Below are positions 13,118 through 27,682 of a DNA stretch of 64,000 bases, in pieces. The notes under the pieces are model-generated. The model was not told the origin of the DNA. It saw only the letters and a program-made list of their open reading frames with translations, and did no database searches. Numbering within the stretch: the first letter of the stretch is position 1; each line of letters opens with the position of its first letter. The translations under genes were made by a program, and so were the position numbers. Where the stretch lies: NCBI GenBank assembly GCA_029204225.1, contig CM055102.1, positions 24,833,390-24,897,389 of the forward strand, written 5' to 3'. This DNA is from Diphasiastrum complanatum. Taxonomy: Eukaryota; Streptophyta; Lycopodiopsida; Lycopodiales; Lycopodiaceae.

Positions 13118-14150
13118 TTAATCCCCGAGACTTGCTATGACTCACTAGTAAATACAAACATGTCTACACTATAGAGGCATTTCACATTAGTGCATACCAT
13201 TCTGGATAATAGCTTTGGTTTGTACCCACTCTCCATGCATTGCCGATGGATGCATGCACTATATGGTTCCTATATCAAAATCTTTTGGTTATGATGCTTA
13301 ATCAAATCACTCCATGTTAAGGTATTTTGGTGTAGAATTTGTAGATATAGGAAAACAGAGCTAAGTAGTAATTTTATAAGCTTTCCTATGTTGTGTGTTT
13401 GAATGTCTTATTTGTCAAAATTCACTTGGTTTATCAATGGGGACTCCTAATGACAAGAGGGAGTGACTCAATGGACGAATGTCTCCCTTTCCTTGGCACA
13501 TGTACATTTTGTGTATGGTATATGTGCACTTTTGTCTAGAACACAATAGTAGTTTTAAGCTTTGGCACCCAAAAAAAAAGGATCTTTAACTCGGGCTTCT
13601 AACAAAAACAAGTTTGAGCATACATTTAGAATGCCAATGAGGACATTTAAGGCTTTGGTCAGTTTTGACGGGCTTTGTGCATGGCTTGGCGGTGTGGCCA
13701 TGTACCTAGTAGCAATTGTGGAATGGCCACCTTGTGTGGTTTGCCTAAGAGTTGAAACTTAGTTGGTCTCTTGTATATATACACAAATCGAATATCACTT
13801 GCTAAGATGTATGTAAACGTTAAGTATATTGTAGTTGTTTTACAAAGTCGTGTAGTAAATATAGTGGCTTCTTTAAAAATTTACAAATAGATTATGTTTC
13901 TACCTTTGAAAATGTTGGATTTGCAATGAATACGTAAGAGTGGCCGTCACATGAGTCAAAAGTTGGGTTGGCAATGACTAAGTATGAATGGCCTCCACAA
14001 GAGTCACATGTCAACACAACTGATGGAACAATAGTTATGTCAAGGCGAGTCCTTTCAAAGTCAATTTCACCATAAGGTTGTGGGGCATTCTTGATTTTTA
14101 ACACAACGTTTTCTTCTCAAATGTTTCAAGTTTTAAACTTATTAATGTAT
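13118..14150 (+). repeat. Dispersed repeat R1, copy 1
   Basis: Matches 40222-41340 in the same orientation over most of its length. Shared blocks include ttgctatgactcactag, ggtttgtacccactctccat, ggcacccaaaaaaaa, ccaccttgtgtggtttgc and gcctccacaagagtca. Tandem units of about 56 bases sit at its right end (13910-14010). No coding capacity is seen, so it is a non-autonomous or decayed element of unknown class. Confidence 0.75.
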
Positions 14151-14562
14151 AGATGCTAGTAGTCTTCAATTAAGTAGTGAGCTAGTTAGGACATTTTTTA
14201 GATCACCATGCACCACACAAATGAGTACATACAATAGGGAAAGAAAAAATAGCTAGTAAATTAAAATTAGGATCTCACCACATACTTCCAGCTAAAACTA
14301 AATTGGAGGTTGGTGCCCATACACCAGAGTTTGCATGTTAGAAACAAGTCTAGGAACCTGGGTTTTGAAAACATAATAATGTCAAGACAAGCACGTTGAG
14401 GTGGGTGACAGTTCTATGTAGCTCATGTGGCACAAGTGCAAACCATGCATGTTGTTGCGTAACTTAACTTGTAAGTATAAACTTCTTTATTAGGCTTGGC
14501 CTATAGCTTTGATATACATTGTATATCTATACAAATTAAGACTAGTACAATTATCTTGTGCT

Positions 14563-14596
<34 letters not shown>

Positions 14597-15305
14597 CTCA
14601 GTTTGGGTACACGTCCCAAGTGAATGGTACTAATAATTGGAGGTCTATAAATCATCTAGTTTGCTCTTTGCACCTTTTTTATTATTAGGTTAGATCCTAT
14701 GTCTTTTTCATCCAACATCAAACAAACCTTATAAGTTAATGATAGGCTCGAAGTGTCTTGTGTGCTCTCTTTTACCTTCCATTGAGGAACCTTTGTCTTT
14801 GGTTGCTTTCAGTAGTTACAATGGTTGCAAGTGACTTCATTGGGCATTTTCGATCCCAACAGAAGTAATTCAACTACCTAGCCCATAAAATTTTGGAATA
14901 AACGATGAGGGCTCGCACATTCTCAATTTTAAAAGTTATGTAAATAAATAGGTTAGACACCATATAACAATGCACTTGTAATTGTGCTAAAGCACCAATA
15001 ATTGTAAATACACTGAGTGCGTTACAGCTATTATGTAGTTTTGTTGATTAAGTAACGTGCCTCGAAGCACAATATGGAAACAAGTGGCAAGGTCCAAAAT
15101 AGAAAATCTCAAAACATTGTAAAAGTCAGCTGCCCAAGAGATATTGAATATCAAGTGAACTTAAATTTCATAAAGTTAGAAGTTGGCCAATAGTGTTTTG
15201 CCACATATGCTCTTTTGGACCCAACAAAGAGTCAAATCCTTTGTTTGTGTGCTCAAACTTCAATTGTTAATTGGAGAGTTTTAGTTTTTCTAGTCTATTA
15301 AAGTC
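14151..15305. other. Non-coding; short (TA)n tract
   Basis: No gene supported. A (TA)n tract of about 28 bases lies at 14566-14593; the rest is AT-rich single-copy-looking DNA. Confidence 0.55.
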
Positions 15306-15735
<430 letters not shown>

Positions 15736-15829
15736 AACACATGGCTTTAGAAATTCCTAGAAAGAGAAGTTTCCAGAAAGAGAGAATGTATAAAATGGCA
15801 AGAGAGAGGAGGAGAGCGCATCACGATCA

Positions 15830-17496
<1,667 letters not shown>

Positions 17497-17582
<86 letters not shown>
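17497..17582. repeat. (GA)n microsatellite between unit copy 1 and the RT region
   Basis: Uninterrupted GA tract. On the minus strand it falls between the end of the RT-region sequence and the start of the left LTR-like unit. Confidence 0.97.
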
Positions 17583-17588
<6 letters not shown>

Positions 17589-17589
17589 A

Positions 17590-20500
17590 CCCACCAACCT
17601 TCCCGCAATTAGTGAACCCCTTTGGGGGTAGTTAGCTCTCCGTAAGGGATAGCTAACTGCCAACATCATGTGGTAAAGAGTAGGACAATCCCGGAAAAGA
17701 ATCAGAGCGGAGTAACTTATTGATGATAAGACATAATTTATCCCTCATAAAACCGTTCTTTTGGAAAGCGTCAACAAGAATTCCGACCTCATTGATGAAA
17801 GTATCTTGTTCGTTGCAGCAGTACATTGCAACAAAGACCGTGAAACAATAACTTTATATGAATTGTAGATTGGTCTATTTGAAGCCAAACGTATATACTG
17901 TAAAAAAGGAAAGGGTAATTCTCTTCTTTTGTCAAACTTAGAAAGTTGTGTCAAACCAAAATTTTGATCAAAGGCAATGGTGATACTTAGAAAGCTAGTG
18001 ACATTACCCTCTAACGTTTTTATTTCTATTTCTAGAAAGTCCAAAGGGTAAATCCAAAAAGTTCAATGTCTGGGTTAATGATGAAACATATGTCATCAAT
18101 GTATCTAAAAGAATGTAAAAAATTATTCATAAAAGTGGTAAGGCCTAGTCTGGCGAGTCTCTTGATAGATTGCGCTTCAAAGAAGGATAGGTACCAATTA
18201 CACCAGGTGGGTGAACATGAAAACCCATAGGTATACCACGTAATCCCTAGTCTGACGATACAGTTATCGATCAGAAAATCATTCCATTGGTAGGGTACAT
18301 ATATATCAAGAGTGTGCCAATCGTTTGATAGTCTTTTGCCCATGACCATTTGAATATTTCGCGTGTATGATTCCATTTGTAATAAAGTAGATTATGTTTG
18401 GAATGTTTGAAGGCATATTTAATGGCTTTATTCATGATAGTTTTTAGTCCTTCCAGACCATCTAAGGGTATATTCTTGTAACATTTTGAAATATCTACAA
18501 CCCATATATTGGTGATCAAGGATGGTAGATTTAGATAGAAGTCCATTAGTGACTCACATTGCCAATGTAGCATAGTGTCCGCAATTAAGATACTCTTGTA
18601 TGTATTTGCCTTACGGCCTGCACCTTCCATGAGGAACGGTGACAACATACCAAGAGCTCCTGTGAGAAATTTGGCAAGTTCGGTAAAACAACAATCGTGA
18701 GCATTGGTAATCCATATAAATGAATCCTTGTGAGCTTTAAAAGTGCAGAGGAGGTAAGGTAGAGAATCATTTCCCAATAATATTTTTGGTAAAGATTTAG
18801 CAGTAATGTCCAATATATAAGAAAGGGAATCCTCAACAGAGTTAGATAATTCATTTGGAAAAGGTGTAAAATCTGGGCTATTGAGTCATTGTATGGCCAA
18901 TTTTTGTGCAAAGAATTTACATATAAAGCATGGGTTGTGTTGTGCTTTATCAATCCCATTAACATAAAGAAAGTTGGTAAGACATTGTAGTTCATCATTG
19001 GCAATCCTATTTTTTATAAGAGAAGCAGTATTACCATGAAGCCATTTACCCTTTCTAATAAAGCTTAGTGCAGTATTTTTGCAAAAATCAAAAATCAGCA
19101 TGCTTTATTTTTGTAGTTTCGTCTACAGAGGCATAAGAAGGTAAAACTTTCATAAGTTTAAGCCAGCCGTCATAGAGTTCAGAAGCAACTTCATTCGCAT
19201 TAGTTTGCCTTAAAGTAATGTGGTTTAGGCCTTTTTCCAAAGATTTTCGTAAAAGCGTACTTTTGATGATATTACAATCTGTACATATGACATGACCAAA
19301 TTTTTTTGATATAAAGATTTTGAAACGTTTAAAAGCATGAGAATGTCAGGAATGCAGGTTATCTATATCGAATTTGCAGAAAATGTCATAAGGGAAATAC
19401 CATTCACATTTTACACTTTGTAGGTACGACCAGCCAAAAGTGATATCATAAAAGAGATCATCTACAGTACCAAAATGTTTGTGTAAAACGTGAGAAAAAA
19501 AGTTCTTCACATGGATAACTTCAAAAACTCTATTCCGGTAACATAAGTGCAAAAAAAATCTCCATGTGTCGCTGCTAGTAGAAAACTTAAGACGGCCCAT
19601 CACTGAAATACCGATTACTCTTCTAATTGTCCCATCTTCATCCTGCACATCGATCAAGATCTATAGAAGTTCAATTTTTTGACTGGTAGATCATTCTTGG
19701 TGCCGCTGTTTTGCCCTTCCTTTCCCCTGAATTTTGAGAATCGTTTTTTCTTTCCTGCTCTTGAACTAGAGATAACTGAGTTTGGATTGTTAAGATTGAA
19801 TGAGCCAGATCTTTTGTTCGAGTTCTGGAAGTATTTATCTTGGAGGTTAGAAAAACTAGGTCGTTTTAGAAGGCACTCAATTTCTTGGATATTTTCAGCA
19901 TCTCCCAGAAGTGCAAGGAGTTTGGCAGAGGAGTCTTTGGCAAGCTCAATGGAAGCATCAATCATGTATTGCCAAATAAAGAGGAAAGTCAGGTGTGGTT
20001 TCACTACATCCCTAGCAGGCTTATGAAGCACATAAAGAAAGCGTTCATCTGATTTTGAAGGGAAGCACCGGGAAAAAACTTAGCAAGATTATTCATTATG
20101 CACCGGATGGCATGGTCAAACCAGATGATAGAGGAGCTATTTTTTCATTTTTCACTACATCTACATTTGAAAAAAGGTCTTTTCCAGTTCCAATTGGTGT
20201 AAATTCAGTCTATTAAAGCTAGTTTCAAAATGGCCTCTAGTTCTAGCCCAAGTTTGCTCAGAGGGACAACGAGAAGGTTCAAATTTGTTCATACGAATAA
20301 TGGTGTTGAAGGCCACATGGGTCTCAAGAGAAGGATTTTTATGCAAGGCGGCTAACTTGCAGACTTGTATCTCTTTTTTTGTAAGATGAGTCATCATGAT
20401 CCAAAGATGATGGGTGCAAGAAAGTTGACAGATGGAGACTCCAAAGTTTATAAGACATAAGAGTAGATTTGTATTCGATGATTCAACTGGAGACAAAAAG

Positions 20501-21196
20501 AACCTGATAGCTTTTAGATTGGCAAAAATCATAAGAAGAAAGGTCACCAATGTCGGAAATGTCTTGGGAAAAGATCTCCAATTGAGAGGCATTATCCTCG
20601 TCAAGGTCATCGGTAAAGACAAGAGGGTGCGATGAAAGAGGTGCATCAGAGACAGAAGGGGAAATAATAGTAGGTGTGATACCATTTTCATTTTCTAGGC
20701 ACATGAACACTTTTCTAATGTTTAAATTGTAGAACTTTTTTTCTTCTTCGAATCTCTCGACAAAATCATTGAGATGACTATAGAGATTTTCCAATGAACT
20801 CAGAGTATCTTTCTTCTTAACAACTCAAGATAAATCTTAACCCAGTCAATAGTCTCAAGCAAATCAATAAGATAGAGAATCTTATCCTCAGGTCTGGTAG
20901 AAGAACAAGTGGCCCTATCAGTATCAATGATAAAATTGTGCATTTCAACAACCTTTCTCATATAGCAAATCAAAGTCTGAACAAAATGGTTAGGCGGAGG
21001 AAGGGGCTCCCCATAACCCAAAGAAGCAGCATCTTGAAACCACCCTATGGACTAAATCATGCAAACAAACCTTTGTTAGCTTATGAATCGGATAAAAGGT
21101 AAAAGCTTTAGTACTTCCCAACCAAGGAATAGTCAGATTTACACCACCAGGATGCATAGAGAGAGATACAAGACTGCACTTAGTTCCTCTTGACAA
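17590..21196 (-). pseudogene. Degenerate reverse transcriptase element, Penelope-like or unclassified
   Basis: Minus-strand frames, split by many frameshifts, carry RT motifs in order: LPYLLCTFKAHKDSFIWITN near 18750; motif A VVDISKCYKNIPLDG near 18500; motif B GFSCSPTWCNWYLSFFEA near 18200; motif C FRYIDDICF near 18090; then FLEIEIKTLEGNV near 18030 and KFDKRRELPFPFLQYIRLAS near 17910. The YIDD box and this spacing are not copia, gypsy or LINE type; they resemble a family of RT proteins found in algae, oomycetes and invertebrates and Penelope-like RTs. A Cys pair with FF (NPCFICKFFAQ) lies upstream near 18910. The N-terminal part (19.3-21.2 kb) shows no recognised domain. No GIY-YIG endonuclease was recognised. 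Decayed and not functional. Confidence 0.65.
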
Positions 21197-21381
21197 AGCA
21201 AGATTGAAGCTCTTTAAAGCCTTTATTCATAATCCAACAAGGTAAAATACAGCTAAAAAGTAAAATACAGTACTAGAAAGCACCATAAAGCATAACCACT
21301 TTCAAGACGTCCAGTTGATACCTGCCACCATCCCACAAAACAAAACTGCTCAAGTTAGTTTAGTGAGGAAGACAAGTGTCA
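21170..21381 (-). repeat. LTR-like unit, copy 2, first part
   Basis: Matches 15950-16156 and carries AATAAA on the minus strand at 21227-21222. A short gagagagata precedes it in place of the long GA tract. It is interrupted at 21381 by the copia insertion and resumes at 26475. The RT element's N-terminal frame starts across this junction. Confidence 0.85.
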
Positions 21382-22201
21382 TGTTGAATTTCACACGTGT
21401 GGATTGTCCACTACATGTACTTGTGATCTCCTAAGGTGTGTAGATGCACCAAGATCAAGACTAGATTGAGATTCAAGATCTATCTTTGATTCTATGGCAA
21501 AAACACACTACTACATGCATTCAATCACTTCCAACTCTCACTCACACGTGTGGGAAGTGTTCCAAAAGTATTCTAAGTAAAAACAAGCTGCTCTCCTCGG
21601 GTAGAGAGAGAAAAACCATCATGAGCTCTCGGGTAGAGAGAGAAAGCTAGAAATTCAATGACACTCAAAATCCACTCAATCTCAAAATCAATTAGATCCA
21701 AAAGGAGGAGTACAATGATACTAATAGATTCATGAGCTACCACTATGATTAACTATGATTGGATCACACTTTGCCACCTCTTAATCCTATTGGACCATTG
21801 ATCCATGCACCTCTAAATTCTATTGGACTATATTCAAGCACACCTCAATTTTCTATTGGACCTCACAAGGTTCCACCTCTAAATCCTATTGAACCTCTTA
21901 AGCTTCATCAAACAAAAGCATGACACTTGTCTACACTCTAATTGGCACAAGTTTGGCTCTATTTTGGCTCAATAGTGGCATTACAAGTGGAAATGGATAA
22001 TTTGCCATCTATGCCAAATTTGACCCTATCAACATCCTACACCTCAATGCTTGACTATGAAATTCTATGAGACCCCTATATCAAACATTTTGATTTACTT
22101 TACAATTCTCCACACGTGGGAACATCCTCCACACATGTGAGATTCACTTACAAACTTCTATCATAAAAAATACCAAGCTAGATTTTTGCCAATTTCTCAC
22201 A
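21382..22201 (-). repeat. 3' LTR of copia element D (820 bp)
   Basis: Starts TGTTGAATTTCACACG and ends TTTCTCACA on the plus strand; same length as its partner. It contains repeated acacgtgtg motifs and two copies of ctcgggtagagagagaaa. Confidence 0.95.
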
Positions 22202-22324
22202 CTCCTCAAAAAATAGCTTGGAAAGGTACTAGATCACTTGAGAAGTTTGTAAATCTTTTTGAGTGGATCATTTGGTATGCATAAGAAGTGAATATCAGCC
22301 AAGGGATCCATCATAGCAGCACCC

Positions 22325-22963
22325 TCACCATATCCATGATAAGATCTCTTTGGTAGAGATCTCTTGCCAATGCCTTTGAAGAGTGCTCCACCAATATGCC
22401 ACTATTATCACGGGCTTCCTCCATGCTTGATGATGATCTTTGCCTTGAAAGTTCCACTTGCATGATGGATGCACCATAAATAGAGAATTCTGAGGCTTCC
22501 AAGCCTCATAAGGATCATGGAGATCAAGATCATAAGATGTGAAACAATGATGATTATCAAGATTATGCTTTCTAGCTTGACTAGTCCACATACAATGAAC
22601 TATATCCATGATGGATCTAATCTTGATATCAAAGACTATCTTGATCTTTTTTAGGCTAGTTACTCTCTCAAGGATGTATGTGTCCACTTTGGATGCTTCA
22701 CTTAATCTCAAGAGGAGTTTACAATTTGCCTCAAAACATGTGAAAACATGATTTTCAAAAAAGTGAGTACCAAGCTCAATCTTGTTCTTACTAGAACCAA
22801 GAGCATACTTTTGACAATACAATATCTTGCTTTCAAAAAGTATTGGAAACACATCTAAGTCAATAATGACAAGAAACATGTCCATACCATAAGCATCATA
22901 CCTAACTAGTATAGCTTTTCTTGAACTTTGAGATCCAAAAAATTCAATGAAGCAAGATAGCAT
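22325..22963 (-). pseudogene. Copia element D 3' coding remnant (RNase H-like end)
   Basis: A 212-residue frame overlapping the end of the gag-protease frame by about 58 bases in another phase. The part GSSKNKIELGTHFFENHV resembles the end of copia RNase H, where a conserved lysine-histidine-isoleucine-glutamate stretch precedes HF.RE. The rest has no clear motif. It probably preserves the end of pol after a large internal deletion that also shifted the frame. Not expected to make a working enzyme. Confidence 0.5.
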
Positions 22964-24897
22964 TCAAGCAAAGGAAGAGAAGCATATATGATTGTGTTGT
23001 AGTAGATACAACATGAAATATGCCCCTCTTTGCCATGTAAGGTGAGCCATAAAGACTCGGCCATGCCTCTTGAAGATCTTCTTGAAATCATATGAAGAAG
23101 AAACTCCTCCTCACACATTGGCCCCATCATAACTTGAATACCTTCAAAAAGGATAACTTGTGATGCTTCTTGAGAAGCCTTGATCTCGGCCACTTCCAAG
23201 ATTGAATCTTCATGCAATATGACATCTCTATTCACCATCACATTTGAAATAGAGAGTGTAAAGACACTAAAGACCTCCTTGATGGATGAGTATCCAATCA
23301 TGATCCATGAGCTTGGATCATCCTTCCTTCTTGTTTCCAAGGGAATATATGCAAAGCAAGCACTACCAAGTTCACTAAGGTGATCAACCTTAGGCTTCAT
23401 CTTGAATAAAACTTCATATGGTGCTATTCCTTCAAGAGCTCCAATACTCCTCAAAGCTTTGATCTTCAATGAGAATTTCTTCTCAACATATGCTTTGAAT
23501 AATAAGGAATAATCATACACCATAATACTTGAAGAGAGAAGATATGTGCATCTTGTGTAATCCTCCTCCTTTGAAATATTGGAAATATAAGAAACATCAA
23601 GAGAGTTTGCACTCTCACTTGGATCAAATTTGTAGATGCCTTCAAATCTTGATCCATATGCAAGGATCTCACCATCCTTCTTAATCACACAATTGTCAAT
23701 ATTGAAATTGACATCAAAGCCACTATCAAGAAGTTGGCCAACACTTAAGATGTTCTTTGTAAGCTTTGGGACAAAAAGAACATTGTTGAGAAACAGATCT
23801 TTAGAAGATGCAAGCTTCAAGGGAATAATCCCTACTCCTTCAATATTGCACTCATGCTTACTTGCAAAGTATATGGTCTTCTTGACTCCATCATAAGGCA
23901 TAATAGATGAAAAAAAGTTCTTGGAGCCACACATATGTGAAGATGCTCCACTATCAATATACCATGAGTCATCCTTGTTGAAGGTGGAAGAGGAGAAGCT
24001 TGATGCCATAAGAGAGCCTTCTCCATCACTTGCAATATAGTCTTCTTTCTCAGTGGTGATGTTGGCTTGATTGAGTTGATTCTTCTTCTTGAAGCAATTG
24101 GTGGCATAATGGCCTTTCTTGCCACAATAAAAGCACTTGATCATCTTCTTCTTGAGATTTGAATTAGAAGCATGAGAGGTATCCTCCTCCTCTCCATCTT
24201 GGTCTTTAGCTTTGTCATTAGATAAGTGATGGTGTTGCTTCTTACTCCTCTCTTTGTGCTTGGCAAATAGAACTTTGCCATCATCATGATTGAGTGATAG
24301 CTTGTCCATCCTCAAGAGTTTGTACTCTTGTCTTGATTCTTCAGAAATAAGCACACTTTGAAGGGCCTCCAAACTTGGTAGCTCCTCCTTAATAGCATAG
24401 GATTGGACAAGGTTGTCATATTCATCTCTCAAGCCATTGAGAATGACTTGGACTAGCTCACTTTGATTGATTGAGTCACCAACACATGCAAGCTCCCTAT
24501 GAATATCCTTGACTCTCAAAATATAATTAGATGCACTCTCATCACTCTTTTGACTACTTTGGAATATTTGATTTCTAAGAGTGAGGAGCCTAGAGGTGTT
24601 CTTAGCCTCATAGATGGACTTGAGACAATCCCAAGCTTCCTTGGATGTAGAACAATCACCAATCTCCCTCAATATCTCATTAGAGACATTCATCTTAATG
24701 TAGTGGAGAGCCATCCTAGCTCTCTTCTTGTATTTTTGTACTTCTTGAAGGACTTGAGGCTCCTCCTCAATCCCAAGTACAATGTCCATCACATCTTGGA
24801 GTATCAAGATGGACTCCATCCTCAGCTTCCATATTGAATAATTGGAAGTAGACAATCTCTCACTTGGTTGCAACAAGTATGAACTCATTGAAGTCAT
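22906..24897 (-). CDS. Copia element D gag-protease polyprotein with integrase core deleted
   Basis: An uninterrupted 663-residue frame. Gag occupies about residues 1-250 (NYSIWKLRMESIL; ALHYIKMNV; AWDCLKSIYEAKNTSRLLTL), with a zinc knuckle near 255-270 (CFYCGKKGHYATNC, intact CCHC). The protease follows with DSWYIDSGASSHM and a typical flap and C-terminal lobe (NNVLFVPKLTKNILSVGQL). After FKAYVEKKFSLKIKALRS the frame jumps to PYEVLFKMKPKVDHLSELGS, which lies after the integrase catalytic core in intact elements, so the core with its D,D,E residues is gone without breaking the frame. The start codon fits the family. It could still yield capsid and protease, with mobility depending on enzymes from elsewhere. 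Whether it is expressed cannot be told. Confidence 0.88.
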   Translation of the reverse strand: MTSMSSYLLQPSERLSTSNYSIWKLRMESILILQDVMDIVLGIEEEPQVLQEVQKYKKRARMALHYIKMNVSNEILREIGDCSTSKEAWDCLKSIYEAKNTSRLLTLRNQIFQSSQKSDESASNYILRVKDIHRELACVGDSINQSELVQVILNGLRDEYDNLVQSYAIKEELPSLEALQSVLISEESRQEYKLLRMDKLSLNHDDGKVLFAKHKERSKKQHHHLSNDKAKDQDGEEEDTSHASNSNLKKKMIKCFYCGKKGHYATNCFKKKNQLNQANITTEKEDYIASDGEGSLMASSFSSSTFNKDDSWYIDSGASSHMCGSKNFFSSIMPYDGVKKTIYFASKHECNIEGVGIIPLKLASSKDLFLNNVLFVPKLTKNILSVGQLLDSGFDVNFNIDNCVIKKDGEILAYGSRFEGIYKFDPSESANSLDVSYISNISKEEDYTRCTYLLSSSIMVYDYSLLFKAYVEKKFSLKIKALRSIGALEGIAPYEVLFKMKPKVDHLSELGSACFAYIPLETRRKDDPSSWIMIGYSSIKEVFSVFTLSISNVMVNRDVILHEDSILEVAEIKASQEASQVILFEGIQVMMGPMCEEEFLLHMISRRSSRGMAESLWLTLHGKEGHISCCIYYNTIIYASLPLLECYLASLNFLDLKVQEKLY

Positions 24898-25640
24898 GTA
24901 AAGTGGAGATAAATAAAAGTGATGAACAAAAAATGTTGCTTCTCTCTCACTATAGGACCCAATAATGGTGTGCTACCATCTCCTATGCAAGATCTTGCAA
25001 CAAACTGTGAGATGATTCTCACTAGCTATCTCAATCTCTCCAAAACTAGATCTACTTCACATCAAATGATGGAGTATGGGCAAAGTTAGGATCAAACACT
25101 CTTATCACGTGTGAAATACACTAAGAAACCAAATTTGACTCAAATACAATGATATTGCATGAAACAAAATGGCTAAGATCTCAAAACAGTGTCTAGATCA
25201 CATATAGATGAGATTGGTAAGCATTCAACTGTGATTTTGGATCAAACAAGCAATCTTTTGACCAAACCAAATGTGTCCACCCAGGTCTAGGTGCCCTACC
25301 TAACCCTCTTCAAAATCTTATAACTTTTGATTGGCTCAACCAAATGGAATGAGACTGATTGCATCAGAAACTAGACAAGAATAGCTTCAAAACAAGCTAT
25401 CTAGCAAGATTTTTGGATCAAACATGAAAGAGAACTCCCAAACTAAAATTGGATGTTCCTCACACGTGTCTGAGCACCTGATTCCGTACAGTACCAGGTC
25501 AGACCCAATCAATGTCCTTTTGATCTCTTTTGATCCAAAATTGAACAAGATAGCTAGGAAAATGGGCCTTGACAATTTCTAGCTCAAGATTGATGAATCG
25601 TTTTCACTCAAATGGATCAAAATGCATGGTAAGCTTAGGT

Positions 25641-25654
25641 AGGATCTGATACCA
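25641..25654 (-). promoter_or_regulatory. Primer binding site of copia element D
   Basis: TGGTATCAGATCCT on the minus strand directly abutting the 5' LTR at 25655; it matches the initiator tRNA-Met 3' end for the first ten bases. Confidence 0.9.
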
Positions 25655-26474
25655 TGTTGAATTTCACACGTGTGGATTGTCCACTACATGTACTTGTGAT
25701 CTCCTAAGGTGTGTAGATGCACCAAGATCAAGACTAGATTGAGATTCAAGATCTATCTTTGATTCTATGGCAAAAACACACTACTACATGCATTCAATCA
25801 CTTCCAACTCTCACTCACACGTGTGGGAAGTGTTCCAAAAGTATTCTAAGTAAAAACAAGCTGCTCTCCTTGGGTAGAGAGATAAAAACCATCATGAGCT
25901 CTCGGGTAGAGAGAGAAAGCTAGAAATTCAATGACACTCAAAATCCACTCAATCTCAAAATCAATTAGATCCAAAAGCAGGAGTACAATGATACTAATAG
26001 ATTCATAAACTACCACTATGCTTAAATATGATTGGATCACACTTTGCCACCTCTTAATCCTATTGGACCATTGATCCATGCACCTCTAAATTCTATTGGA
26101 CTATATTCAAGCACACCTCAATTTTCTATTGGACCTCACAAGGTTCCACCTCTAAATCCTATTGGACCTCTTAAGCTTCATCAAACAAAAGCATGACACT
26201 TGTCTACACTCTAATTGGCACAAGTTTGGCCCTATTTTGGCTCAATAGTGGCATTACAAGTGGAAATGGATAATTTGCCATCTATGCCAAATTTGACCCT
26301 ATCAACATCCTACACCTAAATGCTTGACTATGAAATTATATGAGACCCCTATATCAAACATTTTGATTTACTTTACAATTCTCCACACGTGGGAACATCC
26401 TCCACACATGTGAGATTCACTTACAAACTTCTATCATAAAAAATACCAAGCTAGATTTTTGCCAATTTCTCACA
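25655..26474 (-). repeat. 5' LTR of copia element D (820 bp)
   Basis: Partner of 21382-22201 with the same ends and length. Differences seen include tcgggtag/ttgggtag and a cluster near 26008-26028. Confidence 0.95.
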
Positions 26475-27682
26475 TGTCATGGCTGAACGACAATTGTTAT
26501 TCATGTCCAAAAGAAGTTATACTACCTCACAACTTTGAATAACATTTTAAAACATAGTCCAGTCTTCCCAAACAAACAATATTTTAGCGATAGGCCAAGC
26601 TGTTATATCACCGTATCAGAGCAAGACTTGTCATACTGATCTTACAGGCAATTGTTCCATATCAGTTTGTTTTATGCATAGAAGAGTATGCAAAGTTTTA
26701 ACCGTTAAAGTTTTACGTAGCCAAAAGACCTGGTGTGGACACGTGTGCTGGTATCAGAGCAAATCCATGCTATACTGACCCAAGTGACCCTTATAGAGTG
26801 AGGTATGTCACACACTATTGTCTGTACTCCTGAGCATATCCATGCTTTCCAGTTGTATCTCACCAAAGGTCTAAAGTGACACTTGACAGGGTAGGGTAAA
26901 GCAATACCATGATCGTTATATAGGAATCACATAACTACCATGGTATCTATTTTGGATAGAAAGAGTGGGATATTTAGTAAGTGATTTCCAATGTCCTTAC
27001 TAGGTATTAGGGCAAATTCGTGCCATTCTAACCCTTTCATAAAGACAACGTATCTTATGCATTTCCATGCTGTCTAAGACCATATTATTGGAGTCCTTAC
27101 TGTGAAGTTTACTGACCAAGGTTTCTTTGAAAATTAGTTAATTATAATAGTGCCTTTTACTTAAATTGTTTCTTTTTGTAGAAAGGAAGAAGCATATTGA
27201 AGAATCGTAGCAAGGGTTTTTTTTTAAACTACTTAACTCGTTCGTGTGTTGTAGCATTCGCATCTAAATTGATAACAAGTACTTATACATGAATGTTTGC
27301 AGATGAGGCTTCTTAAGATGCTGCCATAGTTGTTTTTCCGTGAAAGTACTATCTTCATAGCGACAACAAATATGGTTTTTTAGTTACGTTTTCCAAGTTG
27401 AAGGGCATATAAGTAATGTAAGCAGAATGTATTTTCTGTTTTGTAAAGTCTCAGTAGAAAGCGTACCTTTATTTCAAATACAATAACGCTTGGTTCGAGT
27501 AAGAACCGGAGTGTAGCATTGATAGTCATTCAGTTCACTAGGATGAGATTTGCAAGTAAAAACAGAGAGCTAAATCATTTCTTAGAAGTAAGCCGTCAAA
27601 GCTCCTTCTATCCATCTCTGGATAGTAGAAGGAATGGGTTTAGAAACCACTAAGCAATTGTAGAGTATGTTTGTAAACTATC

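Larger units (their letters stand above)
21382..26474 (-). mobile_element. Copia element D, complete LTR to LTR, non-autonomous
   Basis: A 5,093-bp element with 820-bp LTRs at both ends and a perfect 5-bp target duplication TGTCA at 21377-21381 and 26475-26479. The empty site is visible in the paralogous unit at 16150 (gtgtcatggct), which confirms both the boundaries and the insertion. It encodes gag and protease but lacks the integrase core and most of RT, so it would need another element's enzymes. The two LTRs differ at only about a dozen positions by eye, so it is the youngest insertion in the window that can be bounded. Confidence 0.95.
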
